Shown piece after piece: positions 32,687 through 42,403 of a stretch of DNA of 64,000 nucleotides (the stretch's first letter is position 1; every line of letters begins with the position of its first letter). Location of the stretch: NCBI GenBank assembly GCA_002163025.1, contig MABF01000156.1, positions 1 through 64,000 of the forward strand. The letters are read 5' to 3'. The translations under genes and the position numbers were made by a program. The notes below the pieces were generated by a model. That model ran no database searches. It was given only the letters and a program-made list of their open reading frames with translations, and had not been told where the DNA came from. This stretch comes from 'Osedax' symbiont bacterium Rs2_46_30_T18. Its GTDB lineage: Bacteria; Pseudomonadota; Gammaproteobacteria; Pseudomonadales; Balneatricaceae.

Positions 32687-34066
32687 ATGATGAATCCCAG
32701 AGATGTTAAATCAATCCAAGACGCAATGCGCATTGTCGAAGAGCGAGGCCTTACCCATATTAAGGTGGGACTTTTCGATACCGATGGAGTAATGCGCGGC
32801 AAATACATGAACAAGGAAAAGTTTTTTTCCAGTTTAGAAAGTGGTTTTGCCTTTTGCGATGTGGTGCTTGGTTGGGATTCCAACGATAAACTCTACGAGG
32901 ATGTCGGTATCAAATATACCGGCTGGCACACTGGCTATCCGGACGCACCAGTCAGAGTGCTACCGCATACCTGCCGCGATATACCCTACGAGCCGGGAAT
33001 GTTATTATTTGTCTGCGAGTTCAGCGATACAGCCGCTAAGCTCTGTCCGCGAAATACTTTAAGCAGAATTCTCGATAAAGCCGCCAACATGGGCTTTAAA
33101 GTGAACGCAGCTTTTGAATATGAGTTTTTTCTTTTTAATGAAACACCTAAATCCGTGCGCGCTAAAAACTACCGGGATTTAGAGCCTATTACCCCAGGTA
33201 ATTACGGCTATTCTATGATCCGCAACTCCACTCACGCTGATCTGTATCACAGTATTATCGAGCTGTCGCAGCAGATGGATTTTCCCATCGAAGGACTGCA
33301 CACAGAAACGGGCCCCGGGGTAATGGAAGCCGCACTGGCGGTATGCGAAGCCGGCGAAGCCGCAGACAAAGCAGCCCTGTTCAAAACCTTTACCAAGATA
33401 TGGGCGCAAAAAAATGACATTATGGCTACTTTCATGGCCAAGTGGTCCAATGACTATCCCGGACAATCCGGGCATATCCATATTTCATTAGATAAATCTG
33501 ATGGCTCAGGTTCTGCCTTTTATGATGCCAGCCAAAAACATAACATGAGTGATTTACAACGTCACTTCCTGGCGGGCCAGCAGCGCCTGATGCCGGAGTT
33601 ATTAGCCATGATGGCACAGAGCGTCAACGCATACTCGCGTCTGGTTCCTGGGTTTTGGGCACCCACAGATGCAACTTGGGGAGTGGAAAACCGCACTACG
33701 GCACTAAGGGTTATTCCCGGATCAAGCAAATCTCAGCGCATTGAGTTTCGTCTCGGCTCTGCCGATGCCAACCCTTATATAGCACTCGCCGCAGTTTTGG
33801 GTGCCGGGCTTTACGGTATTGAACACAAATTGGAGCCAGAGGCACAAGTGAAAGGCAACGCCTACGAACAACAGCACCCTAAATCACTGTCACTGCCGCA
33901 ATCGCTCTCTGCAGCGGCCTATGCTCTGACTAAATCCGAGGCGGCCAGAAGCCTCTTTGGTGATGAATTTGTCGACCACTATGCCGCGACACGCGAGTGG
34001 GAACAGCGCGAGTTTAATAAACATATTACCGATTGGGAAATGGCGCGCTATTTCGAAATCATTTGA
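32687..34066 (+). CDS. Glutamine-synthetase-family gamma-glutamyl ligase (PuuA/GlnA-like)
   Basis: 'VGLFDTDGVMRGKYM', 'EYEFFLF', 'GLHTETGPGVMEAAL', 'GQSGHIHISL', 'ENRTTALRVIPGSSKSQRIEFRLGSADANPYIALAA'. Confidence 0.93.
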   Translation: MMNPRDVKSIQDAMRIVEERGLTHIKVGLFDTDGVMRGKYMNKEKFFSSLESGFAFCDVVLGWDSNDKLYEDVGIKYTGWHTGYPDAPVRVLPHTCRDIPYEPGMLLFVCEFSDTAAKLCPRNTLSRILDKAANMGFKVNAAFEYEFFLFNETPKSVRAKNYRDLEPITPGNYGYSMIRNSTHADLYHSIIELSQQMDFPIEGLHTETGPGVMEAALAVCEAGEAADKAALFKTFTKIWAQKNDIMATFMAKWSNDYPGQSGHIHISLDKSDGSGSAFYDASQKHNMSDLQRHFLAGQQRLMPELLAMMAQSVNAYSRLVPGFWAPTDATWGVENRTTALRVIPGSSKSQRIEFRLGSADANPYIALAAVLGAGLYGIEHKLEPEAQVKGNAYEQQHPKSLSLPQSLSAAAYALTKSEAARSLFGDEFVDHYAATREWEQREFNKHITDWEMARYFEII

Positions 34067-34074
34067 TCCGCTAT

Positions 34075-34104
34075 CCAGCGATGCTGCTCATTGCGCATCG
34101 CTGG
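34075..34104 (+). other. Intercistronic hairpin
   Basis: CCAGCGATG-ctgctcattgcg-CATCGCTGG, 9-bp perfect stem. Confidence 0.7.
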
Positions 34105-34141
34105 CCTCTGCCACACTATTACAGATAATGATGAACTAATT

Positions 34142-35536
34142 ATGAGCAATATACAGACAACTATTTCTCCGATTGACGGCTCCAAATACGTTACCCGCGA
34201 GCGTGCTAACAGCAGTCAAATCGAAACAGCTATCAATAGCGCCAGCAGTGCTCAGCAGCAGTGGCGTGCATTATCAGTAGCACAGCGCGCTGCGTACTGC
34301 GACAAGATGCTGGCCTATTTCGACGACAATGCAGCCCAGATAGGCCAGGAGCTGGCATGGATGATGGGCAGACCTATTCGCTATGGTCAAGGCGAAGTGG
34401 CGGGCATGCACGAGCGTGCGCGGCACATGATAGACATAGCCGAATCCGCGCTAGCGACAGTGCAGTTAGCTGAAAAGCCTGGTTTTATGCGCTACATTAA
34501 GCGCGAAGCTTTGGGAGTTGTATTTGTTGTCGCTCCCTGGAACTTCCCATACCTGACTGCCGTCAACGCCATAATACCGGCACTGATGGCTGGCAATAGC
34601 GTCATTTTAAAGCACTCAGCGCAGACACCACTGTGTGCTGAGCGCTTCGCTGCGGCCTTTAAAGAAGCCGGACTGCCCGAAGGAGTGTTTCAGTACTTGC
34701 ACATGTCCCATGCAGACACGAGTAAAGTTATTCAAAACGAGCAGATTGCGCACGTTTGTTTCACCGGTTCAGTGGCTGCTGGCAGTAGCATTGAAAAGAG
34801 CGCAGCGGGTCGTTTTATTGGATTGGGACTGGAGTTGGGAGGAAAGGACCCCGCTTATGTGCGCGCTGATGTGGATCTGGATTATGCTGTAGAAACAGTC
34901 ATCGACGGAGCCTTTTTCAACTCTGGTCAGTCCTGTTGCGGTATTGAGCGCATCTATGTTGATGCAGCCATCCACGATCAATTTATCGACAAGGCCACTG
35001 CACTCATTAGCCAGTACAAGCTGGGGCGCGCCGACGATCAGCAAACAACGTTAGGACCTATGGTAAAAAGCTCTGCCGCAGACTTTGTCAGATCGCAAAT
35101 TACCGAGGCAGTGGCCGCAGGAGCCGTATGCCACATAGACGAATCACTATTTCCAATGAGTGAACAAGGGTCTGCTTACATGGCCCCACAACTGCTTTCC
35201 AACTGTGATCACAGTATGCGCATTATGACCGAAGAGTCTTTTGGCCCGGTAGTCGCGGTACATAAGGTCAGCAGTGATCAGCAAGCGATTGACTTGATGA
35301 ATGATTCTGAATTTGGTTTAACAGCCAGTATTTTTACTGCCGACATCGAAACCGGGGTAGCACTGGGAGAGCAGCTGCAAACCGGTACTTTCTTTATCAA
35401 TCGCTGTGATTATCTGGATCCGGCACTGGCCTGGACCGGGGTTAAAAACTCTGGACGCGGCTGTACTTTATCGAGTATGGGTTACGAGCAGTTAACCAGA
35501 CCAAAATCTTTCCACATTAAAACTTTATCAGCTTAA
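34142..35536 (+). CDS. NAD(P)-dependent aldehyde dehydrogenase
   Basis: 'VVAPWNFPYLTAVNAIIPALMAGNSVILKHS', 'LGLELGGKDPAYV', 'GAFFNSGQSCCGIERIYV', 'TEESFGPVVAV'; start at MSNIQTT. Confidence 0.94.
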   Translation: MSNIQTTISPIDGSKYVTRERANSSQIETAINSASSAQQQWRALSVAQRAAYCDKMLAYFDDNAAQIGQELAWMMGRPIRYGQGEVAGMHERARHMIDIAESALATVQLAEKPGFMRYIKREALGVVFVVAPWNFPYLTAVNAIIPALMAGNSVILKHSAQTPLCAERFAAAFKEAGLPEGVFQYLHMSHADTSKVIQNEQIAHVCFTGSVAAGSSIEKSAAGRFIGLGLELGGKDPAYVRADVDLDYAVETVIDGAFFNSGQSCCGIERIYVDAAIHDQFIDKATALISQYKLGRADDQQTTLGPMVKSSAADFVRSQITEAVAAGAVCHIDESLFPMSEQGSAYMAPQLLSNCDHSMRIMTEESFGPVVAVHKVSSDQQAIDLMNDSEFGLTASIFTADIETGVALGEQLQTGTFFINRCDYLDPALAWTGVKNSGRGCTLSSMGYEQLTRPKSFHIKTLSA

Positions 35537-35563
35537 AAAGCTAGCCGTTTAGAGATACGCACA

Positions 35564-35614
35564 GCGATTGAACCAATCGCTTGCGATTGCTAAATAGCCC
35601 TGCAATGCGGGGCT
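35564..35614 (+). other. Intercistronic structured region (two hairpins, one with an alternative pairing partner)
   Basis: GCGATTG-aac-CAATCGC-tt-GCGATTG then AGCCCTGC-aat-GCGGGGCT. Confidence 0.6.
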
Positions 35615-35683
35615 AGCTAGCCATCAACATCTGCTTTAATACAGTAGATAAATGGCTGCTCACGACGTTTACAGGAGATACCT

Positions 35684-36853
35684 ATGTCGTACCAAAACCT
35701 TTCAGGAAACTGGAACTACCCCAATAACCTGCGCACGGGCTCAGGTCGCATCAGCGAGCTTGCCCAGTGCTGCAAAGAACTCGGTATGTCTGCACCGCTA
35801 TTAATTACCGATTCCGGTCTGGCAGATTTAGCCATGGTCCAAGACGCTGTTAACAGCTGCCTTGAAGCCGATTTAAGCTGTGCCGTGTTCAGCCAGATTA
35901 AGAGCAACCCGAACGGTGAAAATGTCATGGACGGGGTTGCCGCTTACCATGCAGGTAATCACGATGGAGTAATTGCATTCGGCGGTGGATCGGGCTTGGA
36001 CGCTGCCAAAGCGGTCGCCTTGATGGTCGGACAACAGCGGCCGCTATGGGATTTTGAAGACATAGGTGATAACTATTTAAGAGTAATTGAAGAGGGAGTT
36101 GCGCCAATAGTAGCAGTGCCGACGACCGCCGGTACCGGCTCCGAAGTCGGCAGAGCTTCGGTAATCACTGATGAGAGCCAGCACATAAAGCGCATTATTT
36201 TCCACCCTAAAATGCTGCCGACGATTGTCATTTTAGATCCGAATCTGACCGTCGGCTTACCTGCTCACATCACCGCAGCTACCGGTATGGACGCCCTGTC
36301 GCACAACTTAGAAGCTCTCTGCTCCCCCTTCTATCACCCAATGGCCGAAGGTATTGCCATAGAGGGGATACGTCTGGTAAAAGAGTACCTGCCTAAAGCG
36401 GTAGCAGATGGCACAGACATCGAGGCGAGAACACAAATGCTGGTGGCCTCTACTATGGGAGCCACTGCCTTTCAAAAAGGTCTGGGGGGAATGCACGCCC
36501 TCGCCCACCCTTTAGGTGCGCTCTACGATGCCCACCACGGCTTACTCAACGCAATTTTAATGCCCTATGTGTTAAAAGCAAACCAAGCGGTTATCAGTGA
36601 ACGCATTGAGCGCGTAGCCAGATATATCAACTTAGAAGACAGCTCATTCGACGGCTTCCTCAACTGGGTGTTATCTATGCGCCAGCAGTTAAACATACCC
36701 CACAGCTTGAGTGAGATTAACATCGATACTGAGCAACAGAGCTTAGTGGCCACTATGGCAACCGAAGACCCCTCTGCAGGTGGCAATCCGATCAAGTTTA
36801 CCGCCGATCAATACCAGCAAATATTTATCAATGCTGTGCAGGGAACCCTCTAA
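35684..36853 (+). CDS. Iron-containing (group III) alcohol dehydrogenase
   Basis: 'VIAFGGGSGLDAAKAVALM', 'VPTTAGTGSEVGRASVITD', 'GGMHALAHPLGALYDAHHGLLNAILMPYVL'. Confidence 0.95.
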   Translation: MSYQNLSGNWNYPNNLRTGSGRISELAQCCKELGMSAPLLITDSGLADLAMVQDAVNSCLEADLSCAVFSQIKSNPNGENVMDGVAAYHAGNHDGVIAFGGGSGLDAAKAVALMVGQQRPLWDFEDIGDNYLRVIEEGVAPIVAVPTTAGTGSEVGRASVITDESQHIKRIIFHPKMLPTIVILDPNLTVGLPAHITAATGMDALSHNLEALCSPFYHPMAEGIAIEGIRLVKEYLPKAVADGTDIEARTQMLVASTMGATAFQKGLGGMHALAHPLGALYDAHHGLLNAILMPYVLKANQAVISERIERVARYINLEDSSFDGFLNWVLSMRQQLNIPHSLSEINIDTEQQSLVATMATEDPSAGGNPIKFTADQYQQIFINAVQGTL

Positions 36854-36886
36854 GGGTATCGTTTCAGCGCCCGCTGTAACCCTCTC

Positions 36887-36915
36887 CCAAGGCGAAGTAT
36901 CCAACCTCGCCTTGG
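36887..36915 (+). other. Intercistronic hairpin
   Basis: CCAAGGCGA-agtatccaacc-TCGCCTTGG, 9-bp perfect stem. Confidence 0.7.
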
Positions 36916-37007
36916 TCAAGATGCAAATAAGTCAAGCTTTACCCCCCCTTAGAGTACAGCGGACTTTTTGGCAATTCTTTAGATAACACTTTTTGAGTAA
37001 GTAAAAG

Positions 37008-37721
37008 ATGAAAATAGGTCTATTAGTGTGTGATCAAGTTCTCCCTGAACTAACAGCGCAGCACTCTAGTTATGAAGCGATGTTTAAGAACTTGTTATTA
37101 CAAATAGATCCGCTGCTCGAGTTTGAAATATACCTTGCCTATGCCAACCAGCTACCGTCAAGCGTCGATGAATGCGATGTCTATTTAAGTACTGGCAGCA
37201 AGCACAGTGTCAACGATGACCTCCCCTGGGTAACTCAGCTGATCGAGTTTATAGCCAAACTACACAGCCACAAGAAAAAATTTATCGGCATTTGTTTTGG
37301 CCATCAGTTAATTGCCAAAGCACTGGGCGGTGAAGTGTCTGTTTCAGATAGAGGCTGGGGAGTCGGCGTCGCTTTCAATCAAGTACTGCAGACCCAACCT
37401 TGGATGCAGTGCAAAGACACCGACAAAGCCGATTCGCTAGATATAGTTGTCAGCCACAAAGAGCAAATAAGTAGATTGCCAGTAACTTGCAAAGTCATTG
37501 CCGGAAACAAATTTTGTCCACAGTTTATGATACAAGTTGATCAGCATATGTTGGGAATTCAAGGTCACCCGGAGTTTTCTAAACAATACTCTAAATCACT
37601 GATCAACACGCGATTAGATATTATTGAACCGAACAGAGTCAGAGAGGCATTCTGCTCGCTAAATGCCGAGGTTGACGATCTGAAAATGGCAGCCTGGATG
37701 TTAAATTTTTATGTCCATTAG
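37008..37721 (+). CDS. Class-I glutamine amidotransferase (possible gamma-glutamyl hydrolase)
   Basis: 'KKFIGICFGHQLIAKALGGEV' nucleophile elbow, 'MLGIQGHPEFSKQY' His-x-Glu. Confidence 0.9.
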   Translation: MKIGLLVCDQVLPELTAQHSSYEAMFKNLLLQIDPLLEFEIYLAYANQLPSSVDECDVYLSTGSKHSVNDDLPWVTQLIEFIAKLHSHKKKFIGICFGHQLIAKALGGEVSVSDRGWGVGVAFNQVLQTQPWMQCKDTDKADSLDIVVSHKEQISRLPVTCKVIAGNKFCPQFMIQVDQHMLGIQGHPEFSKQYSKSLINTRLDIIEPNRVREAFCSLNAEVDDLKMAAWMLNFYVH

Positions 37722-37841
37722 ATAGGCCTCTATACGGGTAGCGAATTAGCTTTGCAGGATACAGACTGAAGATTTGCTACCCCTGTCATGGGGACAGACT
37801 TACCCATCGATGCGCATAATTCTGCTACATAGATAGCCAGC

Positions 37842-38807
37842 TTATTCGGCCAGGGTTTCACCTACTGTGATATCGGCACTGAGCCATGGAAAATCCGCTG
37901 TCACAACATTGACGTAACTTTCTAACAAGATGCGCTTACAGTCTCTGGCAATAGTCCCAGGTAAATCCCCCAGTTCATTTTCACGACTCACCAGAGAGAT
38001 AGTTCTCAGTAATTTGTCCGTTAAAGGGAGAAGCTGAACCTGATGAAGCCCCACTCCACTTTGAAACAGACACAGTGGCGTAGTGATAGTACAGCCAATA
38101 CCCGAGGCAACTGCAGACATTACCGCAAAAGAGTTGTCTAATTGCAAATGCGAATTAGGGGCCAGATGGTTGCGCCGCAAATATTTTTCTATCTGCTGGC
38201 CAATCAATGAATTGGAAGTATATCGAATCAAGCTCAGGCACTGTAAAACGCTACCGATATCAGTCCCCCCCCGGTAGCCAATCGGTACTGCGAGAACGAA
38301 AGGCTCCTGCAAAATCCGCTGGCGAAACAACCCCGAATAATCATCCAGTGGGTCATCTGAGATAGTGATATCGACTTGTTTTGATAACAGCATATGTGAA
38401 TGTAAATGCGACTGTCCCGAAACCACTGACCAGTTCTGCGTTCTGTTGCGAATCACGTCAATCAAGGGTTTACCCACCGCCGTGATGATCGAGTCTACCA
38501 ATGCCACTTTAACGTGGCGCAGTAATTTAAAGTCCGCCTTACGCATCTCTTTACTGGTCATCTCAGCGGCCTCTAAAATACCCTGTGCCCGATCGTAAAA
38601 GAACCGACCTGCGGTAGTCACCGCCATCGGCCTGACACTCCTGTCCATCAACTGGATGCCTAAAGATTCCTCCAGTTGAGCTAAGATCTGCGAGACCGAA
38701 GATTGACTCAGCGCCAATCTCTTAGCTGCCTCGGTAAGATTTCCGGTCTCTACAACGAAGACAAAAGCCTGTAGCGTTTTGAGTTCGAAACCAAAAGAAG
38801 AGGGCAT
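37842..38807 (-). CDS. LysR-family transcriptional regulator
   Basis: 'ELKTLQAFVFVVETGNLTEAAKRLALSQSSVSQILAQLEESLGIQLMDR'. Confidence 0.92.
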   Translation of the reverse strand: MPSSFGFELKTLQAFVFVVETGNLTEAAKRLALSQSSVSQILAQLEESLGIQLMDRSVRPMAVTTAGRFFYDRAQGILEAAEMTSKEMRKADFKLLRHVKVALVDSIITAVGKPLIDVIRNRTQNWSVVSGQSHLHSHMLLSKQVDITISDDPLDDYSGLFRQRILQEPFVLAVPIGYRGGTDIGSVLQCLSLIRYTSNSLIGQQIEKYLRRNHLAPNSHLQLDNSFAVMSAVASGIGCTITTPLCLFQSGVGLHQVQLLPLTDKLLRTISLVSRENELGDLPGTIARDCKRILLESYVNVVTADFPWLSADITVGETLAE

Positions 38808-38912
38808 TACAGTATTCCTGTTATTGTTATTAAAGTGCTATGAGTGGAGGCTAAACAGCCAAACTGCATCAAGAACTGATTCTTGAGCAGCAAACTTAGA
38901 AACAGCGGGATT

Positions 38913-40928
38913 TTATTTTGGCAGTACTTCGCCAACCAGACCTTCGGTATCTTGCCTGCCCTCATTAAATACCGGGGCAACTACAGGTAGCTCAATAGTA
39001 AAGACAGTACCATTGCCCGGTTCTGATTTGACCCAGATACGCCCGCCCAAAATGCTCGTGACGATATTGTGCACTATATTTAACCCCAGCCCTGTTCCGC
39101 CAGAGCCGCGTTTAGTGGTGAAGAAAGGTTCAAATACTTTATCTAAATTCGAGGCCGCTATACCCTTGCCATTGTCCCTGAAGACAATCTGTACCTTGTC
39201 CTGCTCGACCGGTTCTATTTGCAGGCAAATTGTACCTTTATCCTCTTCATCATAACCATGGGTTAACGCATTAGTGGTTAAATTAGTGATCACTTGCGAG
39301 AGAGAACCCGGATAGCTGTCCAAACTGATCCCATCGGGTACTTGCTGTTGTATTGAATGCTGCTTATAAGTGGGGGCAAGTGTGGCCAAAAGCTCCGCTA
39401 TCATAGTCTTAAGGTCGAATACCCGTCGCTTAGAACTGACCTGATCTGCTGAAACTTGCTTAAAATTTTGCACTAAATCAGAGGCTGTCTCTAAAGTTCT
39501 ACCCATTAGAACAACCGCCTCACCCACCCTGGAAACAAAATGCTCTAACGTTTTTTTGGTCAATATTTGTTCTTGTAGTAACTGATTAATCTTTTTGTAT
39601 TCAATTTCCAGAGCCGAGTTAACAGTCACACTGATGCCTATCGGCGTATTGATTTCGTGCGCCACACCAGCAACTAATCTCCCCAGTGAAGCCAATTTTT
39701 CTGTTTCAACCAGAGATTGTTGAGCGTATTTGAGATCCTCAAAAGCCACAGCCAGCTTAGTGTTACTCTCTTTCAAACTCTCTGTGCGTTTTATTACTTT
39801 TTCTTCCAATTGATTATTTAACTGTGTGAGCTGTAATTCAGCATGCTTCAACTGGGTCACATCTTGTCCAAAACCTATCATAAAACGGATAGATCCCGCA
39901 TCGTAAAAAGGTGCAAAACTCCAGATCAAAGTATTGTTTCTCGCAGTGCTACTGTTCAGCGGGATTTCAATGCTTTCAAAGGATTCGTATTTTTGCAGGG
40001 CTTGTCGCAATTCTGTCTGCTGCTTGCTATCGACAAATATAGATAACCAGTCTTCACCTAAGATTTCATCTACCGTTAAACCGGTTATTTCAGAACCGGC
40101 GGGGTTCGAGGAGTCTATAGTTAGATCTTTATTTAGACAGCAAATCACCGTGTTAGAGTAATTAATCACTGTCTTGGAAAAATCTCGTTCGTAAGAGAGC
40201 TTTTCGTTAACTAATTGACGGGCGTTGAACTCTGAAACAGTTTTCGCCCGGGCAAAGTTAAAGGCATCTGCCAGCTCATCTAATTCATTGTCGTTGCGAC
40301 GGTTTTCACGACCATCCAGCAACAGCGGCTTTTCCACACCATCTGGACTGGCGGTTCTTATATAGCCGACCATTTTCACCAGATGCTTGATCACAACTTG
40401 GTGCACTAAAGCCAAGATAACCACTGAAAGCAGCAGTGAGATAATCACTTGGCTGGCGACGACAAAAATCACTTTATCTATCAACCTGGCATATACCCCG
40501 TCCAGGCTGGCAAATATTTCTAACTGACCTACTTCAGCACCTTGATACTCCAGTGCAAATACTCGACCAAAAGAATCATCCAGGGGCTCAACCCCCACTT
40601 CAGAGAGGACTATATTGACATTTTCAATGGTTTCTCGGATCCTGACATATTGAATGTCGGGAAACTCCAGAATACCGTCTATCTGTACGGCTATTTGCGC
40701 TTCGTTTAAATTCCAGACACTGACAGCCACAGACTGTCCGAAACTGGTATAAATATTATCGATATTCTCGAGGATTTGCGAACGATCTGCCCGGTACTCT
40801 TTGTATAAACTGAAACCACTGGTGAATAAGGCAAAGATAAAATTACATAAGATAATGAAAAACAATAATCGGTATGACAAACCTTGTTTAGGTATTGCAA
40901 CACTGACTGATTTACTGGTCTTCGCCAT
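38913..40928 (-). CDS. Membrane PAS-domain sensor histidine kinase
   Basis: Two TM segments, HAMP-like linker, PAS 'TVICCLNKDLTIDSSNPAGSEITGLTVDEILGEDW', H-box 'SLGRLVAGVAHEINTPIGI', N/G boxes 'NLTTNALTHGY...GTGLGLNIVHNIV'. Confidence 0.94.
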   Translation of the reverse strand: MAKTSKSVSVAIPKQGLSYRLLFFIILCNFIFALFTSGFSLYKEYRADRSQILENIDNIYTSFGQSVAVSVWNLNEAQIAVQIDGILEFPDIQYVRIRETIENVNIVLSEVGVEPLDDSFGRVFALEYQGAEVGQLEIFASLDGVYARLIDKVIFVVASQVIISLLLSVVILALVHQVVIKHLVKMVGYIRTASPDGVEKPLLLDGRENRRNDNELDELADAFNFARAKTVSEFNARQLVNEKLSYERDFSKTVINYSNTVICCLNKDLTIDSSNPAGSEITGLTVDEILGEDWLSIFVDSKQQTELRQALQKYESFESIEIPLNSSTARNNTLIWSFAPFYDAGSIRFMIGFGQDVTQLKHAELQLTQLNNQLEEKVIKRTESLKESNTKLAVAFEDLKYAQQSLVETEKLASLGRLVAGVAHEINTPIGISVTVNSALEIEYKKINQLLQEQILTKKTLEHFVSRVGEAVVLMGRTLETASDLVQNFKQVSADQVSSKRRVFDLKTMIAELLATLAPTYKQHSIQQQVPDGISLDSYPGSLSQVITNLTTNALTHGYDEEDKGTICLQIEPVEQDKVQIVFRDNGKGIAASNLDKVFEPFFTTKRGSGGTGLGLNIVHNIVTSILGGRIWVKSEPGNGTVFTIELPVVAPVFNEGRQDTEGLVGEVLPK

Positions 40929-41323
40929 TCTATATTGTCTCTAATTGCTTTTTTTTACACTTGAAGAATAACACCCTAAATCAGGACGACAAAGCTGTCC
41001 ATCAAAAACAACAGAAAGCAAGGCAATACACTAAAGTCTAGTTACGTCATTAAGTGCCATTGCTGATTGAGTAGCGCAAAGCTTCTGTTCAAAATAGAGT
41101 ACTGTTTTCTACATATTTATCCATACACCAAAAGACTATTTTCTCTGCCAAATGCAAAGCATCCCTAAGGAACATTTACCAAGCTCCTTAGTAAGCAGGG
41201 GATAGAGCTTGCCCCAGATAAGCTGCTAACAACTTAGTCGCACTGACAATTAACTGTTTTCTGATTTGATATATAAGGTAGAATTACCCTTCTTAAGTAA
41301 ATTAACATACCAGCCATTAACAA

Positions 41324-41737
41324 ATGATAAAACTAAGCCCCTATATCTGCATCAATGACGATGAAATAGAACTCATTCCTATTCGCGCCCAGGGAGCCGG
41401 TGGACAGAATGTCAACAAAGTGTCCTCCGCTATTCACTTGCGATTCGACATTGGCAATTCGTCTCTGCCTCAGTTATACAAAGAGCGATTGATGGCCTTG
41501 CGTGACAGGCGTATCAGTAAAGATGGAATTATAGTAATAAAAGCGCAGTTACACCGCACCCAGGAAAAGAATAAAGCGGATGCATTGCTGAGACTGGAGG
41601 AGCTGGTTAAATCCATTACTGTGGTTGCAAAGACAAGAAGACCCACTAAGCCTAGTCGTAACTCCCAGCGAAAGAGACTTGATAGCAAAACTAAACATGG
41701 CCAGAACAAACAGTTACGACGTAACAGTTACGATTAA
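41324..41737 (+). CDS. arfB: Alternative ribosome-rescue factor, peptidyl-tRNA hydrolase
   Basis: 137 aa, 'IPIRAQGAGGQNVNKVSSAIHLRFDI' GGQ domain and basic C-terminal tail. Confidence 0.93.
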   Translation: MIKLSPYICINDDEIELIPIRAQGAGGQNVNKVSSAIHLRFDIGNSSLPQLYKERLMALRDRRISKDGIIVIKAQLHRTQEKNKADALLRLEELVKSITVVAKTRRPTKPSRNSQRKRLDSKTKHGQNKQLRRNSYD

Positions 41738-41767
41738 AAGTCCTTTTCGAATCAGGCACTGCAGCTG

Positions 41768-42403
41768 TTATTCAATAAACATTTGCGGCTGTTGACCTAA
41801 TTGCCAGGCGGGGTATTTTTGCATAATTCCCTTAAACAACTCAGAGTCTAACTGAGCGCGTAACCACGTTTGTAGCAACGTAAATTCACTCTTGTAAAAC
41901 CAATCTCTATCCACATGCGCGAATTGCCTGATAAAAGGAAAGATAGCAGCGTCCGCCAGGGATAGCTTAGCCCCGAACAAGTATTGTTGACACCCAAGCT
42001 GACGCTCCAATATAGTTAGATAGCTACAACACTGCTGCCGATAGTCGTCTAAGCTATGCTCTGGATGGCGATCGGCATATTTATATTTATCCAACCAAGG
42101 TTTGAAATTTAAATCACACTGCTCAATCAACGCACGCTGCTGATTCTCATTTTGCAACCACAAATCGGTATCTCGTTGCTCCAGTGCCCAGAGCATTATA
42201 TCCAAACTTTGCTCTAGCACTTGCCCGTTGGCCAATTGCAAAACGGGTACTGTCGCCTTGGGAGATATTTGTAGCAGTTGTTCCGGCTTATTTTTTAAAA
42301 CCACCTCTCGCAACTCCAGCTGAATCTCGGCATAGGCGATGGCCAGTCGAGCGCGCATTGCAAAAGGGCAGCGACGAAAGCTATACAGTATTAATCCTGC
42401 CAT
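41768..42403 (-). CDS. Glutathione S-transferase family protein
   Basis: 'MAGLILYSFRRCPFAMRARLAIAYAEIQLELREVVLKNKPEQLLQISPKATVPVLQL'. Confidence 0.92.
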   Translation of the reverse strand: MAGLILYSFRRCPFAMRARLAIAYAEIQLELREVVLKNKPEQLLQISPKATVPVLQLANGQVLEQSLDIMLWALEQRDTDLWLQNENQQRALIEQCDLNFKPWLDKYKYADRHPEHSLDDYRQQCCSYLTILERQLGCQQYLFGAKLSLADAAIFPFIRQFAHVDRDWFYKSEFTLLQTWLRAQLDSELFKGIMQKYPAWQLGQQPQMFIE

